A stretch of DNA of 64,000 nucleotides from an uncultured Pseudomonadales bacterium (lineage in GTDB: Bacteria; Pseudomonadota; Gammaproteobacteria; Pseudomonadales; Azotimanducaceae), in contig OY282447.1 of the NCBI GenBank assembly GCA_958296165.1, forward strand, positions 1 to 64,000. The letters are read 5' to 3'. The stretch's first letter is position 1. Every line of letters begins with the position of its first letter. Positions 27,661 through 37,324 of the stretch are shown here, one piece after another. Below the pieces are notes generated by a model that did no database searches, was not told the DNA's origin, and saw nothing but the letters and a program-made list of their open reading frames with translations. The position numbers and the translations under genes are program-made.

Positions 27661-28854
27661 ATGCGTTGGATAAAGTTCGTCTTGCCCATCGGCCTAGTCG
27701 TCGGCGCCATTCTGGTGGCTTGGCTGGTCTCTGCTCGTCCGGAAGCAGAGCGCAAGCCGGTGCCGCCGCCATCGCTGCTAGTAGAAGTGGCCACCGCCCA
27801 TCGTCAGCCGGTGACGTTCATGGTGCAAAGCCAAGGTGCTGTCACGCCGCGCACGAGCACCACCCTCGTCTCCGAAGTGTCCGGGCAAATCGTGGAAGTG
27901 TCGCCAGCGTTCGTCAAGGGGGGCTTTTTCGGTGCTGGCGACGTGCTGGTACGGATCGATCCACGCAACTACCAAACGGCACTCAAGCGCGCTCGCTCGG
28001 AGGTCGCCAAAGCAAAGACCAAAGTGGCAACGGAACACGCCTTGGCGGCCTATGCCTACAAGGACTGGCAGAGTTTGCGCAGTCTAGACGCCACGGCAGT
28101 GCCCGCTTCGGATCTCGCGCTGCGCAAACCACAGCTAGCCGAAGCCGTGGCTGGGTTGGAATCTGCCGAAGCGGATCTCGAAAAGGCAACCGGGGATCTC
28201 AACCGCACCGTGATCCGCGCGCCCTACGACGGCATGGTGCGCGACAAGCGCGCCGACGTCGGCCAGTTCGTGAACGTCGGCACCGCGCTGGCCGAAACCT
28301 TCGCGGTCGACTACGCCGAAGTGCGGCTGCCGCTGCCGCAGAACGAGCTGCAGTACTTGGATTTGCCCAACAGCCAAGAAAGGCCGCCCTTGCCGGTGAC
28401 TTTGCATGCGAACATCGGCGGCATGGCGCACACTTGGAGTGGGCGCGTGGTGCGCACCGAAGGCGTGTTCGACGCTGAGAGCCGGGTGTTGCATGTGGTC
28501 GCGCAGGTGGACGACCCCTACAACATGAAGGGCGATGCTCATGCCGAGCCGCTGCGCATTGGCACGTTCGTTACCGCCGCCATCAAAGGCCGGGCCGGAG
28601 GCAACCTGTTCGTCATCCCACGCCACTCGCTGCAACGCGGCCAAACGCTGTGGCTGGTTGAAGAAGACATGACCATTCGGCCGCGCAACTTGACGATCCT
28701 GCGCAGCGACGAAGATTTCGCCTACGTGGCCGCCGGCCTAGAGCCGGGAGATCGCTACACCGCGACGCCTCCGGAGCAGCCGTTGCCGGGCATGTTGGTG
28801 CGCATTAGCAACGCGGGCAATGCGAGCGCCGCACAGCCTGGAGTGGAAGGATGA
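27661..28854 (+). CDS. RND efflux pump periplasmic adaptor (membrane fusion protein)
   Basis: A 397-residue HlyD/AcrA-family adaptor. An N-terminal anchor (FVLPIGLVVGAILVAWLVSA) is followed by a lipoyl half-motif, an alpha-hairpin (residues ~100-170, KRARSEVAKAKTKVATEH ... LADLEKATGDLNRT-like), and the matching half-motif VIRAPYDGMVRDKRADVGQFV. It links an RND permease to an outer-membrane channel in drug or solute efflux. Its stop overlaps the permease start by ATGA. No TolC-like gene is present in the window. Confidence 0.93.
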   Translation: MRWIKFVLPIGLVVGAILVAWLVSARPEAERKPVPPPSLLVEVATAHRQPVTFMVQSQGAVTPRTSTTLVSEVSGQIVEVSPAFVKGGFFGAGDVLVRIDPRNYQTALKRARSEVAKAKTKVATEHALAAYAYKDWQSLRSLDATAVPASDLALRKPQLAEAVAGLESAEADLEKATGDLNRTVIRAPYDGMVRDKRADVGQFVNVGTALAETFAVDYAEVRLPLPQNELQYLDLPNSQERPPLPVTLHANIGGMAHTWSGRVVRTEGVFDAESRVLHVVAQVDDPYNMKGDAHAEPLRIGTFVTAAIKGRAGGNLFVIPRHSLQRGQTLWLVEEDMTIRPRNLTILRSDEDFAYVAAGLEPGDRYTATPPEQPLPGMLVRISNAGNASAAQPGVEG

Positions 28855-31800
28855 ACAACGTAAACACTGCCAGCGACGAAGTGCATGGCCTGATCGGCTG
28901 GTTCGCCACCAACCATGTGGCGGCCAACCTGATGATGTTCGCGCTCATCATCGGCGGCGTCGTGGCCGTCTTTATGCTCAAGAAAGAAACCATGCCGGAG
29001 TTCAACACCGACCAGATCCAGATTGCCGTGCCCTATCTGGGGGCTGCGCCGGAGGAGGTGGAAACCGGCGTCGTGCTGCGCGTCGAGGAGGCCATCGAGA
29101 CCATCGAGGGCATCCGCGAGATCAACTCCCTTTCCTCCGAAGGCATGGGCACGGTTACGGTCGAGGTGGAGGAAGGCGTGGAACTCGCCGACATGATGGA
29201 CAAGCTGAAGCTCGCCATCGACGGCATTTCCACATTCCCGGCGGAAACCGAGCGGCCGACGATCTCCGAAAATCTCTGGATGAACGCTGTACTGAACGTG
29301 CAGCTGGCTGGCGACTTGGACGAAGCCACCATGAAGGAGCTGATCGACACCATTCGCGAGGAGATCATCGCCTTGCCCGGCGTCTCGTCTGCCCAGGCGA
29401 TGGGGTCGCGGCCTTTCGAGATCTCCATCGAAATCTCCGCAGCCGCGCTGCGCGAGTATGGCCTCACGTTGAACGAAGTCTCCAACACCATCCGCCAGTG
29501 GTCGCTCGATTTGCCGGGCGGCGCCATCCGTTCCGCGGCCGGCGACATCCGCCTGCGTGCCACCGGCCAAGCATATACGGGCCAAGAGTTCGAGGACATC
29601 GTGCTGCTCACGCGGCGAGACGGTACGCGTGTGCAGCTCGGCGACGTCGCCACCATCCGCGACGGCTTCGCTGAAGTGGAAAGCTACGCCTTCTTCAATG
29701 GCAAGCGCTCGTTGGGCATCAGCGTATCTGCCACCAGAGAAGAGAACCCACTGGATATCAGCGCCGCAGTGCGCTCCTACGTAGACGAACGCAACGCCAC
29801 GCTGCCGCCTGAAGCGCAGCTCACGGTGTGGATGGATTCGTCCACGTTCCTCGAAGGCCGGCTGGACATGATGCTGAAGAACATGGCCCTCGGCGCCGTG
29901 CTGGTGCTCATCATCCTAGGGCTGTTCCTGCACTTGAAGATCGCCGGCTGGGTGATTCTCGGCATGACAGTGGCCTTTCTCGGCGCGTTCGCAGTAATGC
30001 CCGTTACCGACGTCACCATTAACATGATGAGCCTGTTCGCGTTCATTCTGGTGCTCGGCATCGTCGTGGACGACGCCATCATCATCGCCGAGAGTTCTTA
30101 CGCGGAAACAGAACAGCACGGCTATACGCTGGCGAATATCGTCCGCGGCGCTCAGAAAGTGGCTGTGCCGGCCACCTTCGGCGTACTCACCACGATCATG
30201 GCTTTCCTGCCCATGCTGTTCCAGAGCGGTCGCACCGCCGCATTCGCCGCCGCCATCTCTTGGGTGGTCATCCTGTGCCTGGTCTTCTCGCTGGTGGAAA
30301 GCAAGCTCATCCTTCCTTCGCATCTGGCCATCATGCGCTCTTCCCACGGCAGGAAGCGCGGCGTTTCGGATTGGGCCGGCGACAAGCTCAAGCATTTCAT
30401 CGAAAACACCTACTCGCCTTTCCTCAAGCGCGCCATCGAATATCGCTGGACCACCTTGGCGGCGTTCATTTCCATCATGATCCTAATCGTCGGCCTCGTG
30501 ATGGGCGGCTGGGTGCGCGTGGTGTTCTTCCCAGATATGAAATCAGATTTCCTGCGCGCGCAAGTGGAGCTGCAGGACGGTGCGCCGGAATCGTTGATCG
30601 CCAACGTCGTGCAACAGATGGAGACTGCGCTACGCGAGGTCGACGACGAGCTGAAGGCCGAGCTGGGCTTTGAGGAAGACGCTGTCGAGCACGTTTTCAC
30701 GTTCATCAACAATGGCAAGAGCGGCCAGTTCAATGTCGCCCTAGCGGAGGGCGAGCGACGCGAAGTGAGCCCCGAGCTCATCGAGCAGCGCTGGCGCGAA
30801 AAGGTCGGCCAGATTGCCGGCACACGCGAACTACGCTTTAGCGCCGGCATGCGCATGAGCAGCGGGCCGCCAATCTCGTTCGACCTATCCGGGCGCAACC
30901 ACGCGCAACTCGAGGCCGCCGCGGATTGGCTTGCGGAACATTTGCAGACCTACGACGGCCTGTTCGAGATAGAGAGTTCAACCTCGTCGGGGCCCGAGGA
31001 GATCAAGCTCACGATCAAGCCGGAAGCGGAAGCGCTAGGCGTGACGCTGGCCGATTTGGCCAGCCAGGTGCGGCAGGCGTTCTACGGTGCTGAAGCTCAG
31101 CGCATCCAACGCGGCGATTCCGAAGTGCGCGTGATGGTGCGCTATCCGCGCAGCGAGAGGCGCTCGATCGGCAACTTGGAGAATATGTGGATACGCCTGC
31201 CGGACGGTCGCGAACTGCCGTTCAGCGCAGTGGCAGATTACGAACTGCAGCGCGGCTACAACTCGATCTCGCGCGTCAACGGCAAGCGCACCGTTACGGT
31301 GTCGGCCAATGCGGACCTCAATGCCGTAGAGCCAGGCGCCATCATGGCGGCGGTCTACCGCACCGCCATTCCGCAACTGATGGATCGCTACCCAGACGTG
31401 CAATTCAACGCCGGCGTATCAGCCCGCGAGCAGCAATCGTCCGTGATCGAAATGCTGCAGGGCTTCGGCATTGCCCTGCTCGGCATCTATGTGCTGATGG
31501 CCGTGCCGCTCAAATCCTACTTGCAGCCGCTCATCATCATGACGGTAATCCCGTTCGGCCTAATCGGGGCGGTGATCGGGCACATGATCTTCGGCATTGC
31601 GATGAACGCCATCTCTGCGCTCGGCTTCTTCGCCTTAACGGGCGTGGTGGTCAACGACAGCCTCATCCTCGTGCATTACATCAACCGCCGCATCAGCGAG
31701 GGCGTAGCGCCGCTCCATGCAGTGCTCGAAGCCGGCGCTCGGCGCTTCCGCCCGATCCTGCTCACCTCGCTCACCACCTTCTTCGGCTTGGTGCCCATCG

Positions 31801-32006
31801 TCTTAGAACGCTCCATGCACGCGCAGATGGTGATACCGATGGCGATTTCGCTGGCGTTCGGCATCCTCTTCGCCACCACCATCACGCTCATCCTGATACC
31901 GTGCCTCTACACGATGGCGATGAATGCGAAATCGGCACTCAGCCGCCGCGTCGCCCCGCAGCCGGCTGGGGCGGCAGCCGTCGCTCGAGGATCGGCTCTC
32001 CGTTGA
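28851..32006 (+). CDS. RND-family efflux permease (AcrB/HAE-like)
   Basis: A 1051-residue, 12-helix proton-driven exporter. It has a cytoplasmic N-terminal helix (HVAANLMMFALIIGGVVAVF), two large periplasmic loops, and the family core in helix 4 (GIVVDDAIIIAESSYAETE) carrying the paired acidic residues of the proton relay. The second half repeats the pattern (GVVVNDSLILVHYINRR). It overlaps the adaptor gene by 4 nt. The substrate is unknown. The last 68 nt overlap a small gene on the opposite strand. Confidence 0.95.
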   Translation: MNNVNTASDEVHGLIGWFATNHVAANLMMFALIIGGVVAVFMLKKETMPEFNTDQIQIAVPYLGAAPEEVETGVVLRVEEAIETIEGIREINSLSSEGMGTVTVEVEEGVELADMMDKLKLAIDGISTFPAETERPTISENLWMNAVLNVQLAGDLDEATMKELIDTIREEIIALPGVSSAQAMGSRPFEISIEISAAALREYGLTLNEVSNTIRQWSLDLPGGAIRSAAGDIRLRATGQAYTGQEFEDIVLLTRRDGTRVQLGDVATIRDGFAEVESYAFFNGKRSLGISVSATREENPLDISAAVRSYVDERNATLPPEAQLTVWMDSSTFLEGRLDMMLKNMALGAVLVLIILGLFLHLKIAGWVILGMTVAFLGAFAVMPVTDVTINMMSLFAFILVLGIVVDDAIIIAESSYAETEQHGYTLANIVRGAQKVAVPATFGVLTTIMAFLPMLFQSGRTAAFAAAISWVVILCLVFSLVESKLILPSHLAIMRSSHGRKRGVSDWAGDKLKHFIENTYSPFLKRAIEYRWTTLAAFISIMILIVGLVMGGWVRVVFFPDMKSDFLRAQVELQDGAPESLIANVVQQMETALREVDDELKAELGFEEDAVEHVFTFINNGKSGQFNVALAEGERREVSPELIEQRWREKVGQIAGTRELRFSAGMRMSSGPPISFDLSGRNHAQLEAAADWLAEHLQTYDGLFEIESSTSSGPEEIKLTIKPEAEALGVTLADLASQVRQAFYGAEAQRIQRGDSEVRVMVRYPRSERRSIGNLENMWIRLPDGRELPFSAVADYELQRGYNSISRVNGKRTVTVSANADLNAVEPGAIMAAVYRTAIPQLMDRYPDVQFNAGVSAREQQSSVIEMLQGFGIALLGIYVLMAVPLKSYLQPLIIMTVIPFGLIGAVIGHMIFGIAMNAISALGFFALTGVVVNDSLILVHYINRRISEGVAPLHAVLEAGARRFRPILLTSLTTFFGLVPIVLERSMHAQMVIPMAISLAFGILFATTITLILIPCLYTMAMNAKSALSRRVAPQPAGAAAVARGSALR

Positions 32007-32229
32007 TGGAAACGTTGAGCTCGCCGCGCATCTGGAAGTATCGCGCTTCCACATAGTGGTGATCTTCCCAGTCGAGCTCGACGTTCGTCCACACATAGAG
32101 CGGCTCGCGTTCGGATGGGGCGCGGCGCTTGCGCAGGCAGTCGTCCAGCCACAGCTCCAAGCCGCCGTCGTCGGCGATCGTTATCGTGAACGTCCTGTGG
32201 CGGAGCGGAATGTCGAAACGGTGCGCCAA
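31939..32229 (-). CDS. Small hypothetical protein, antisense-overlapping the RND gene end
   Basis: A 96-residue protein I do not recognise. It is beta-rich and acidic (HRFDIPLRHRTFTITIADDGGLEL ..., given here in part), with conserved-looking WTNVELDWEDHHYVEARYF. There is no signal peptide or membrane segment. It lies between two plus-strand genes and overlaps the RND gene's last 68 nt tail to tail. Composition looks like a real protein, and competing plus-strand frames in the non-overlapping part do not. Function is unknown. Confidence 0.6.
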   Translation of the reverse strand: MAHRFDIPLRHRTFTITIADDGGLELWLDDCLRKRRAPSEREPLYVWTNVELDWEDHHYVEARYFQMRGELNVSINGEPILERRLPPQPAAGRRGG

Positions 32230-32323
32230 CGTCTGCCTCTAGCTCGTCGGTGCGCAAAGTGTGCCCACGGGCTGGTTGGAAAGCGAGAGATTTGAGGGCG
32301 TTGGCCAACGTGGCGGCCAGTCG

Positions 32324-33130
32324 ATGGGCAAGAGCCGCTTAAGCCGCGGGCGACGCCTCGTGTACATGAGCGTATGGGGCCTGTGCCTACTGTTCCTAGC
32401 CCCAGCGCTCATCGCGCTGGTCGTTCATGCGCTTGGCGAGCGGCCGCACTGGCGCGATGCCAGCCACGCCTCAACAGGTCAAGCGCCATCGCCGCAGCAA
32501 CTGCGCGAAGCGATTGTGCAGGTCTACGCAGCGCGCACTTGGGGACGGCGCGGCGGCGTGGCGGTGCATACATGGATCGCCGCCAAGCGTACGGACGCCA
32601 GCCAATACAAGCGCTACGAAATCATCGGCTGGCGGCTGCGCTCCGGTTCTGCCTTGGTGGTGGCGGAAGGCACGCCGGACGCGCTGTGGTTCTCCAACAC
32701 GCCGCAGTTGCTTGTGGATCTGCGCGGCGCCGGCGTGGAGGCCGTCATCGACCAGGTCGAAACCGCGGTGCGGAGCTATCCGCACAGCCGCGAATACCGC
32801 ACTTGGCCCGGCCCCAACAGCAACACGTTCGTCGCCCACATCGGTCGCCAAGTACCGGCATTGGGTTTGGACCTGCCACCCACCGCCATCGGCAAGGACT
32901 ACCTCGCCGGCGGCGCACTGTTCGGCCCAACCCCAAGCGGTACCGGATACCAGCTTTCGTTGCTCGGCGCCGGCGGCATCTTGGTCGCCCGCAATGAGGG
33001 CGTCGAGTTGAATCTGCTCGGCTCGGTAGTGGGTATTCGGGCTTGGCCACCAGCCGTCAAACTGCCCGGTTTCGGCACTTGGCCGGCCAGGGCCAACAAG
33101 GGGCGTTTGGAGCACAACGACGATGGCTGA
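32324..33130 (+). CDS. DUF3750 domain protein, membrane-anchored
   Basis: A 268-residue protein with an N-terminal membrane anchor (YMSVWGLCLLFLAPALIALVV). It carries the DUF3750 pattern AVHTWIAAKRTDASQYKRYEIIGW and later HSREYRTWPGPNSNTFVAHI, which are characteristic. The ATG at 32324 is chosen because upstream in-frame codons from 32261 are not protein-like. The end overlaps the permease gene by 8 nt. Function of DUF3750 is not known. Confidence 0.82.
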   Translation: MGKSRLSRGRRLVYMSVWGLCLLFLAPALIALVVHALGERPHWRDASHASTGQAPSPQQLREAIVQVYAARTWGRRGGVAVHTWIAAKRTDASQYKRYEIIGWRLRSGSALVVAEGTPDALWFSNTPQLLVDLRGAGVEAVIDQVETAVRSYPHSREYRTWPGPNSNTFVAHIGRQVPALGLDLPPTAIGKDYLAGGALFGPTPSGTGYQLSLLGAGGILVARNEGVELNLLGSVVGIRAWPPAVKLPGFGTWPARANKGRLEHNDDG

Positions 33131-34481
33131 ATCATCCGAGCGCTTTGCCCGCGTGTTGAAGACACGCGCCGTACTGGCGCTGTCGTTCAGCGCCATGATC
33201 GGCTGGAGCTGGGTACTGTTCACCGGCCTCTGGGTGGAAGAGGCGGGCAGCATCGGAGTGCTGATCGCGTTCGGCGTCGGCGGGCTGGCCATCGGCTGCA
33301 TCGCGTTCACCTACGCGGAACTGGCCTCCGCGCTGCCGAAAGCCGGCGGCGAGCACGTCTATACCCACATTGCGCTCGGCAAGAGCTGGTCGTTCGTTTG
33401 CACTTGGGCGTTGCTGGTGGCCTATGCCACGGTGTGCGTCTTCGAGTCGGTGGCATTGCCCACGGCCGTCGAGTATCTCGTGCCATCGATTCGCCTGGGC
33501 ACGCTGTGGACGATTGTGGATTCCCCGGTGGACGTGGGCTTCGTATTGGTGGGCATCGCCGGCGCGGTGGCGATGACGGCGGTGAACTACATAGGCATCC
33601 GCGCCGCCAGCGTGGTGCAGAACATCGTGACCGCTGCCATCGTCGGCGCTGGCGTCGTGCTCTTCGCTGGCGCATTTTGGGAGGGCAGCATCGCCACCGC
33701 CAAGCCGTTCGTCGCCACGCCAGCGGTCGGCGTTCTAAGCGTGCTCATCATGGTGCCGGCCCTCATGGTGGGCTTCGACGTGATCCCGCAGTCGGCCGAG
33801 GAAATCGACCTGCCGCCGCGCCGCATCGGCGTATTGCTGACCTTTTCCGTGGCCTTGGCGGTGCTCTGGTACGGCGCCATCTCCTTCGCGGTTGCGAGCG
33901 CCATCCCAAACGCCGAACTCGGCAGCGCCGACATGGCCACGGCCGATGCCGCGACGGCGCTGTGGAACAACCCGTGGGCCGGCTACGCGCTGGTGATCGG
34001 CGGCATCGGCGGCATCCTCACCAGCTGGAACGCCTTCATCATCGGCGGCAGCCGGGTGATGTTCGCGCTAGCCGAATCCGGCACGCTGCCGGCAGTTTTC
34101 GCGCGCCTGCATCCGCGTTTTCGCACTCCGCACGCCGCCATCGTGGCGCTCGGCGTCCTGGCCTGCGTCTCGCCGTTCTTCGGGCGCACGATACTCGTTT
34201 GGCTCGTCAACACAGGGAGCTTGGCAGTGGTTGTGGCCTACATCTTCGTGCCCGTCGCCTTCCTGGTGCTGCGCCGCCGCCAACCGGACCTGCCGCGCCC
34301 TTTCCAAGTGCGCCTGCCCCGCCTCGTTGGCGTCACGGCCATCGTGCTCGGCTTGGGGCTGTTCTGCCTCTATCTGCCCGGCAGCCCCTCTGCCCTGGCC
34401 TGGCCGGAGTGGACCATCGTGCTCATCTGGACGGCGCTTGGCGCCGTCGTTTGGATCTGGCGCGTTTACCCGCGCCTTTAG
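33123..34481 (+). CDS. APC-superfamily amino acid permease
   Basis: A 452-residue protein with about 12 transmembrane helices. The family's first-helix motif SFSAMIGWSWVLFTGLW and the segment FTYAELASALPKAGGEHVYTH are typical of amino acid-polyamine-organocation transporters. It imports or exchanges an amino acid or amine; the substrate is not predictable. It is coupled to the DUF3750 gene by an 8-nt overlap and shares a 4-nt convergent stop overlap with the next gene. Confidence 0.92.
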   Translation: MAESSERFARVLKTRAVLALSFSAMIGWSWVLFTGLWVEEAGSIGVLIAFGVGGLAIGCIAFTYAELASALPKAGGEHVYTHIALGKSWSFVCTWALLVAYATVCVFESVALPTAVEYLVPSIRLGTLWTIVDSPVDVGFVLVGIAGAVAMTAVNYIGIRAASVVQNIVTAAIVGAGVVLFAGAFWEGSIATAKPFVATPAVGVLSVLIMVPALMVGFDVIPQSAEEIDLPPRRIGVLLTFSVALAVLWYGAISFAVASAIPNAELGSADMATADAATALWNNPWAGYALVIGGIGGILTSWNAFIIGGSRVMFALAESGTLPAVFARLHPRFRTPHAAIVALGVLACVSPFFGRTILVWLVNTGSLAVVVAYIFVPVAFLVLRRRQPDLPRPFQVRLPRLVGVTAIVLGLGLFCLYLPGSPSALAWPEWTIVLIWTALGAVVWIWRVYPRL

Positions 34482-35122
34482 GTCGACGCGCCCTTTTGGC
34501 GTTCGATTTCCTCTTCCACGTCGCGCAGCTTGTCCTTGCCGAAGAACAGTTCGTCACCGACGAAGAAACTCGGCGAACCAAACACCCCGCGCTGCACCGC
34601 AGCCTCGGTATTGGCGATGAGCGCCGCTTTCACCTCCGGCGCCTGGACGCCAGCCATGATCCGTTCCGCCGGCAGATCCGACGCAGCCAAGGCGGCTGAT
34701 ACGACTTCCGCATCGTCCATCTTCTTCGGCTCGGCCCACATATGTCGGTACACCGCATCCACATAGCGAGACAAGAAGCCTTCGCGCTGGGCGAACACGG
34801 CCCCGCGCATGATCTGCAGCGTATTCACGGGAAAGTGCGGGTTGGGGCGAAAGTCGCTGATGCCGTGCTGGCGCACGAAGCGCTCCGTTTCGAGGCGCTG
34901 GTACTCCGGCTTGTTCTTGATGCCCCGCAACGACACCATGGGCGAGACGTTGTTGGTGGCCTTGAAGACGCCGCCAAGCAGCACCGGCACATACTCGAAC
35001 GTCACGCCCGTCCGAGCTTCGATGGCCGGTATGACGAGGTGCGAGAGATAGGCGTTCGGGCTGCCGAAATCGAAATGAAACTGCACGGCTGGGGTTGGCG
35101 GCGCTGGTGGGGCTGGTGGCAT
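34478..35122 (-). CDS. DsbA-fold 2-hydroxychromene-2-carboxylate isomerase / kappa GST-like
   Basis: A 214-residue thioredoxin-superfamily protein. The N-terminal FHFDFGSPNAYLSH holds the active-site serine of HCCA isomerases and kappa-class GSTs in place of the DsbA cysteines. Further typical segments are PVLLGGVFKATNN, FPVNTLQIMRGAV and GVFGSPSFFVGDELFFGKD. It isomerises aromatic ring-cleavage intermediates with glutathione, or is a relative with an unknown substrate. The N-terminal Pro-rich stretch suggests the true start could be slightly downstream. Its stop overlaps the permease stop by 4 nt, tail to tail. Confidence 0.9.
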   Translation of the reverse strand: MPPAPPAPPTPAVQFHFDFGSPNAYLSHLVIPAIEARTGVTFEYVPVLLGGVFKATNNVSPMVSLRGIKNKPEYQRLETERFVRQHGISDFRPNPHFPVNTLQIMRGAVFAQREGFLSRYVDAVYRHMWAEPKKMDDAEVVSAALAASDLPAERIMAGVQAPEVKAALIANTEAAVQRGVFGSPSFFVGDELFFGKDKLRDVEEEIERQKGAST

Positions 35123-35245
35123 AGGTGTGTGCTCCGTGGGGTTGAACGCCGACGATTCTACGCGAGCTCTTGCGTTTTCACGCCTAGCCGTGGTACTTCG
35201 TTTCCTTCAACGTCGCACTAGCGAAGCCGGGTGGAGAAGGCTGCT

Positions 35246-36184
35246 ATGACGCGCCACAGAGCTATGTCGGCGTGGCTGTTTTCCACCGTCGCTGTCGCTG
35301 CGGGTTTGATCTGGCTGATGATGCCTAGCGATCAGCGTGCCGTAGCTTCAGTCGATACATCCGTGGCGACCTCGCACTTCACGCTTTCATCGGCAACGGC
35401 TCCGATGAGTGCGCCGCTCCCCAAGCAAAACACCTCGGCCGCAGCATCGCGGCACTCTGATCGAGGCGCTGACAATCACCTCGCGCGCGAAGCCGACAAT
35501 CACCTCGCGCGCGAAGTTGGTGGATCGGCTGGTGCCCCCGCCACCAAGTCCTCGCAAGCGACGGTCAATGCGACACACACGCCTCTGAAAGGCGAGACGG
35601 TCGCCGCCGCGGACGCTCACTGGAGCCAGCAGGAACGTTGGCGATACGACGATCGAGCACATCCAGACCTACGCGGACGCGACTTCCGGAATGCCGAACT
35701 TCGGTTTGTGGATTTGGCGAACGCAGACCTGCGGGGCGCCAACTTCAAGGGCGCGAGTCTCAGCTACGCCGACCTGCGTTCCGCCAATCTCAAAGATGCC
35801 GTGATTAGACGCACGAATCTTGCTTGGGCCGACCTTCGGAACGTCGTGTTGCGGGGAACGGACATGGGCCCGATGAACCTCAGCGCCGCCGACCTGCGGG
35901 ACGCCGATTTGCGCGACGCACGTCTCGCATGCCGCAACTGCTCCACTTGGTCTTTGGTGGCGTGGGCGAACTTATCCGATGCCGATCTGAGGGGGGCGCA
36001 TTTCGGAGCGTCTAAGATCTATGAGTCGATTTTTGACCGGGCGGACTTGCGGGGAGCTAATCTTGCAGCCACAGGTGGTCTGCCGACATCCCTGCGCGGG
36101 GCGCTGTACAACGACGACACTCGGCTGCCGAAGCGGATCGACCCGGAGCAGTGGGGAATGGTCTACATGCCCGAGGACGACTAG
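35246..36184 (+). CDS. Pentapeptide-repeat protein with N-terminal membrane anchor or signal
   Basis: A 312-residue protein. An N-terminal hydrophobic segment (AWLFSTVAVAAGLIWLMM) suggests export or anchoring. A low-complexity linker contains a 24-nt tandem duplication (ADNHLARE twice, 35468-35515). From residue ~140, A(D/N)LxX pentapeptides run to about 285 (DLRGRDFRNAELRFVDLANA), giving a right-handed beta-helix. ATG at 35246 is chosen for its GGAGAAGG site. Pentapeptide proteins include gyrase-protecting and structural types, but an exported one is unlikely to protect gyrase. A relic of a second copy lies at 37325. Confidence 0.85.
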   Translation: MTRHRAMSAWLFSTVAVAAGLIWLMMPSDQRAVASVDTSVATSHFTLSSATAPMSAPLPKQNTSAAASRHSDRGADNHLAREADNHLAREVGGSAGAPATKSSQATVNATHTPLKGETVAAADAHWSQQERWRYDDRAHPDLRGRDFRNAELRFVDLANADLRGANFKGASLSYADLRSANLKDAVIRRTNLAWADLRNVVLRGTDMGPMNLSAADLRDADLRDARLACRNCSTWSLVAWANLSDADLRGAHFGASKIYESIFDRADLRGANLAATGGLPTSLRGALYNDDTRLPKRIDPEQWGMVYMPEDD

Positions 36185-36438
36185 GCATCGCCGTAACGTC
36201 TCACGCGGGCCAAGATCGTCGTCACGGCGCCGGTTCTTGGGCGACATCAAGACTGAGGACGTAGGAGAAGTCGCACAGAAGATCGAGCGGGCGTCCTACA
36301 GACAAGCACTTGCCGAGCCGTGAAACTGCTTGCCGGGCTGGCGCGGGCCAGCGCAGGAATCGACAGGCAGGATCATGCTACTTTCACGGCTGGCGTGGCG
36401 GCGGGCCGCGCCGGAACGCCATGACGGAGGACAGCCAC

Positions 36439-37224
36439 ATGCCAGCGCACACACCGGCCGCGGCCGCCTCGGCCGCGCCAGCAGTCCACGCGCACGTCGC
36501 CGCCGAGGACGCCCTCTACCCCTGCTCGGACGGTAAACCGATGTCCGAGAACATGTGGCAGGGGCTGGCCATCGTGAACGCCGTCGTCGACCTCGGCGGG
36601 GCGCGCCCGGGCGCGCTGGTGGCGCCCGACATCCTGGTGTACCCGGAGCAGGGCAACCCGAGGAACCGCGTCGCGCCGGACGTGCTGGTGGCGTTCGGGC
36701 TAGGCGCGCACAACCGCTCGACATACCTGGTCTGGAAGGAAGGGAAGCCGCCGGACTGGGTGCTGGAGGTGGCCTCGCCGAGCTCAGTGGGGCGCGACCT
36801 GGACGCCAAGCGGCGCATCTACGCGGAGATGGGCGTGCCCGAGTACTGGCAGTTCGATCCGCAGGGCGGCCTGTTCCCGCTCGGCGCGCCGCGGCTGCAG
36901 GGGCTAGCGCTGGTGGACGGGGAGTACGAACCGCTGCCGGTGCGGCTGGAGCGCGGCGAGCGCACGATCCGCAGCCCTGTGCTGGGGCTGGACTTGCGCG
37001 CCGAGGGCGGGCTGATCCGCTTCCGCGACCCGGCGACCGGGCGGGACGTCCGGCACTACGACGAGGCCGAGGCGGCGGCCGAACGGGAGGCCGCAGGGCG
37101 AAGAAGGGAAGCGGCAGGGCGAAGGAGGGAAGCCGCAAGGCGCAAGAAGGCCGAGGCGCGCGTCGCGGAGTTGGAGGCCGCGCTCCGGCACCCAGGGGCC
37201 GGTTCGAGCGACGACCGGTCCTGA
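36439..37224 (+). CDS. Uma2-family PD-(D/E)XK nuclease-like protein (DUF820), copy 1
   Basis: A 261-residue Uma2 protein. The family core is visible: PDVLVAFG, WVLEVASPSSVGRDLDAKRR, then MGVPEYWQFDPQ. The E-x-A-SPS and K positions fit a PD-(D/E)XK fold, although function is unknown for the family. The C-terminus is an Arg/Glu-rich helix with repeated AAGRRRE units (37072-37140). The ATG at 36439 follows GGAGG at a good distance. It lies in the duplicated segment, and the partner copy follows at 37605. Uma2 genes often expand in cyanobacteria and symbionts. Confidence 0.88.
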   Translation: MPAHTPAAAASAAPAVHAHVAAEDALYPCSDGKPMSENMWQGLAIVNAVVDLGGARPGALVAPDILVYPEQGNPRNRVAPDVLVAFGLGAHNRSTYLVWKEGKPPDWVLEVASPSSVGRDLDAKRRIYAEMGVPEYWQFDPQGGLFPLGAPRLQGLALVDGEYEPLPVRLERGERTIRSPVLGLDLRAEGGLIRFRDPATGRDVRHYDEAEAAAEREAAGRRREAAGRRREAARRKKAEARVAELEAALRHPGAGSSDDRS

Positions 37225-37324
37225 ATCCTCTGCTGCTCCGGTGCAAAGCGGCTGCGCCGACTTGGGGCGTCTGTGCATGGCCGTTCCTTCAACGTCGCAC
37301 TAGCCAAGCGAGGCCGGAGAGAAT

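Larger units (their letters stand above)
35202..37224 (+). repeat. Segmental duplication, copy 1 (pentapeptide gene + Uma2 gene)
   Basis: The leader before the pentapeptide gene (TTCCTTCAACGTCGCACTAG onward), its first codons, the region after its stop and the whole Uma2 gene recur as copy 2 at 37283-38354. In copy 2 almost all pentapeptide coding sequence has been lost. Similarity is obvious by eye in the leaders and the 36215-36450 versus 37366-37616 stretch. The order indicates a tandem duplication followed by internal deletion. Confidence 0.8.

Noticed and set aside
36310-36438. Longer N-terminus for the first Uma2 gene
   Set aside because: The conserved start in both copies is the ATG after GGAGG (36439 and 37605); upstream residues differ between copies.
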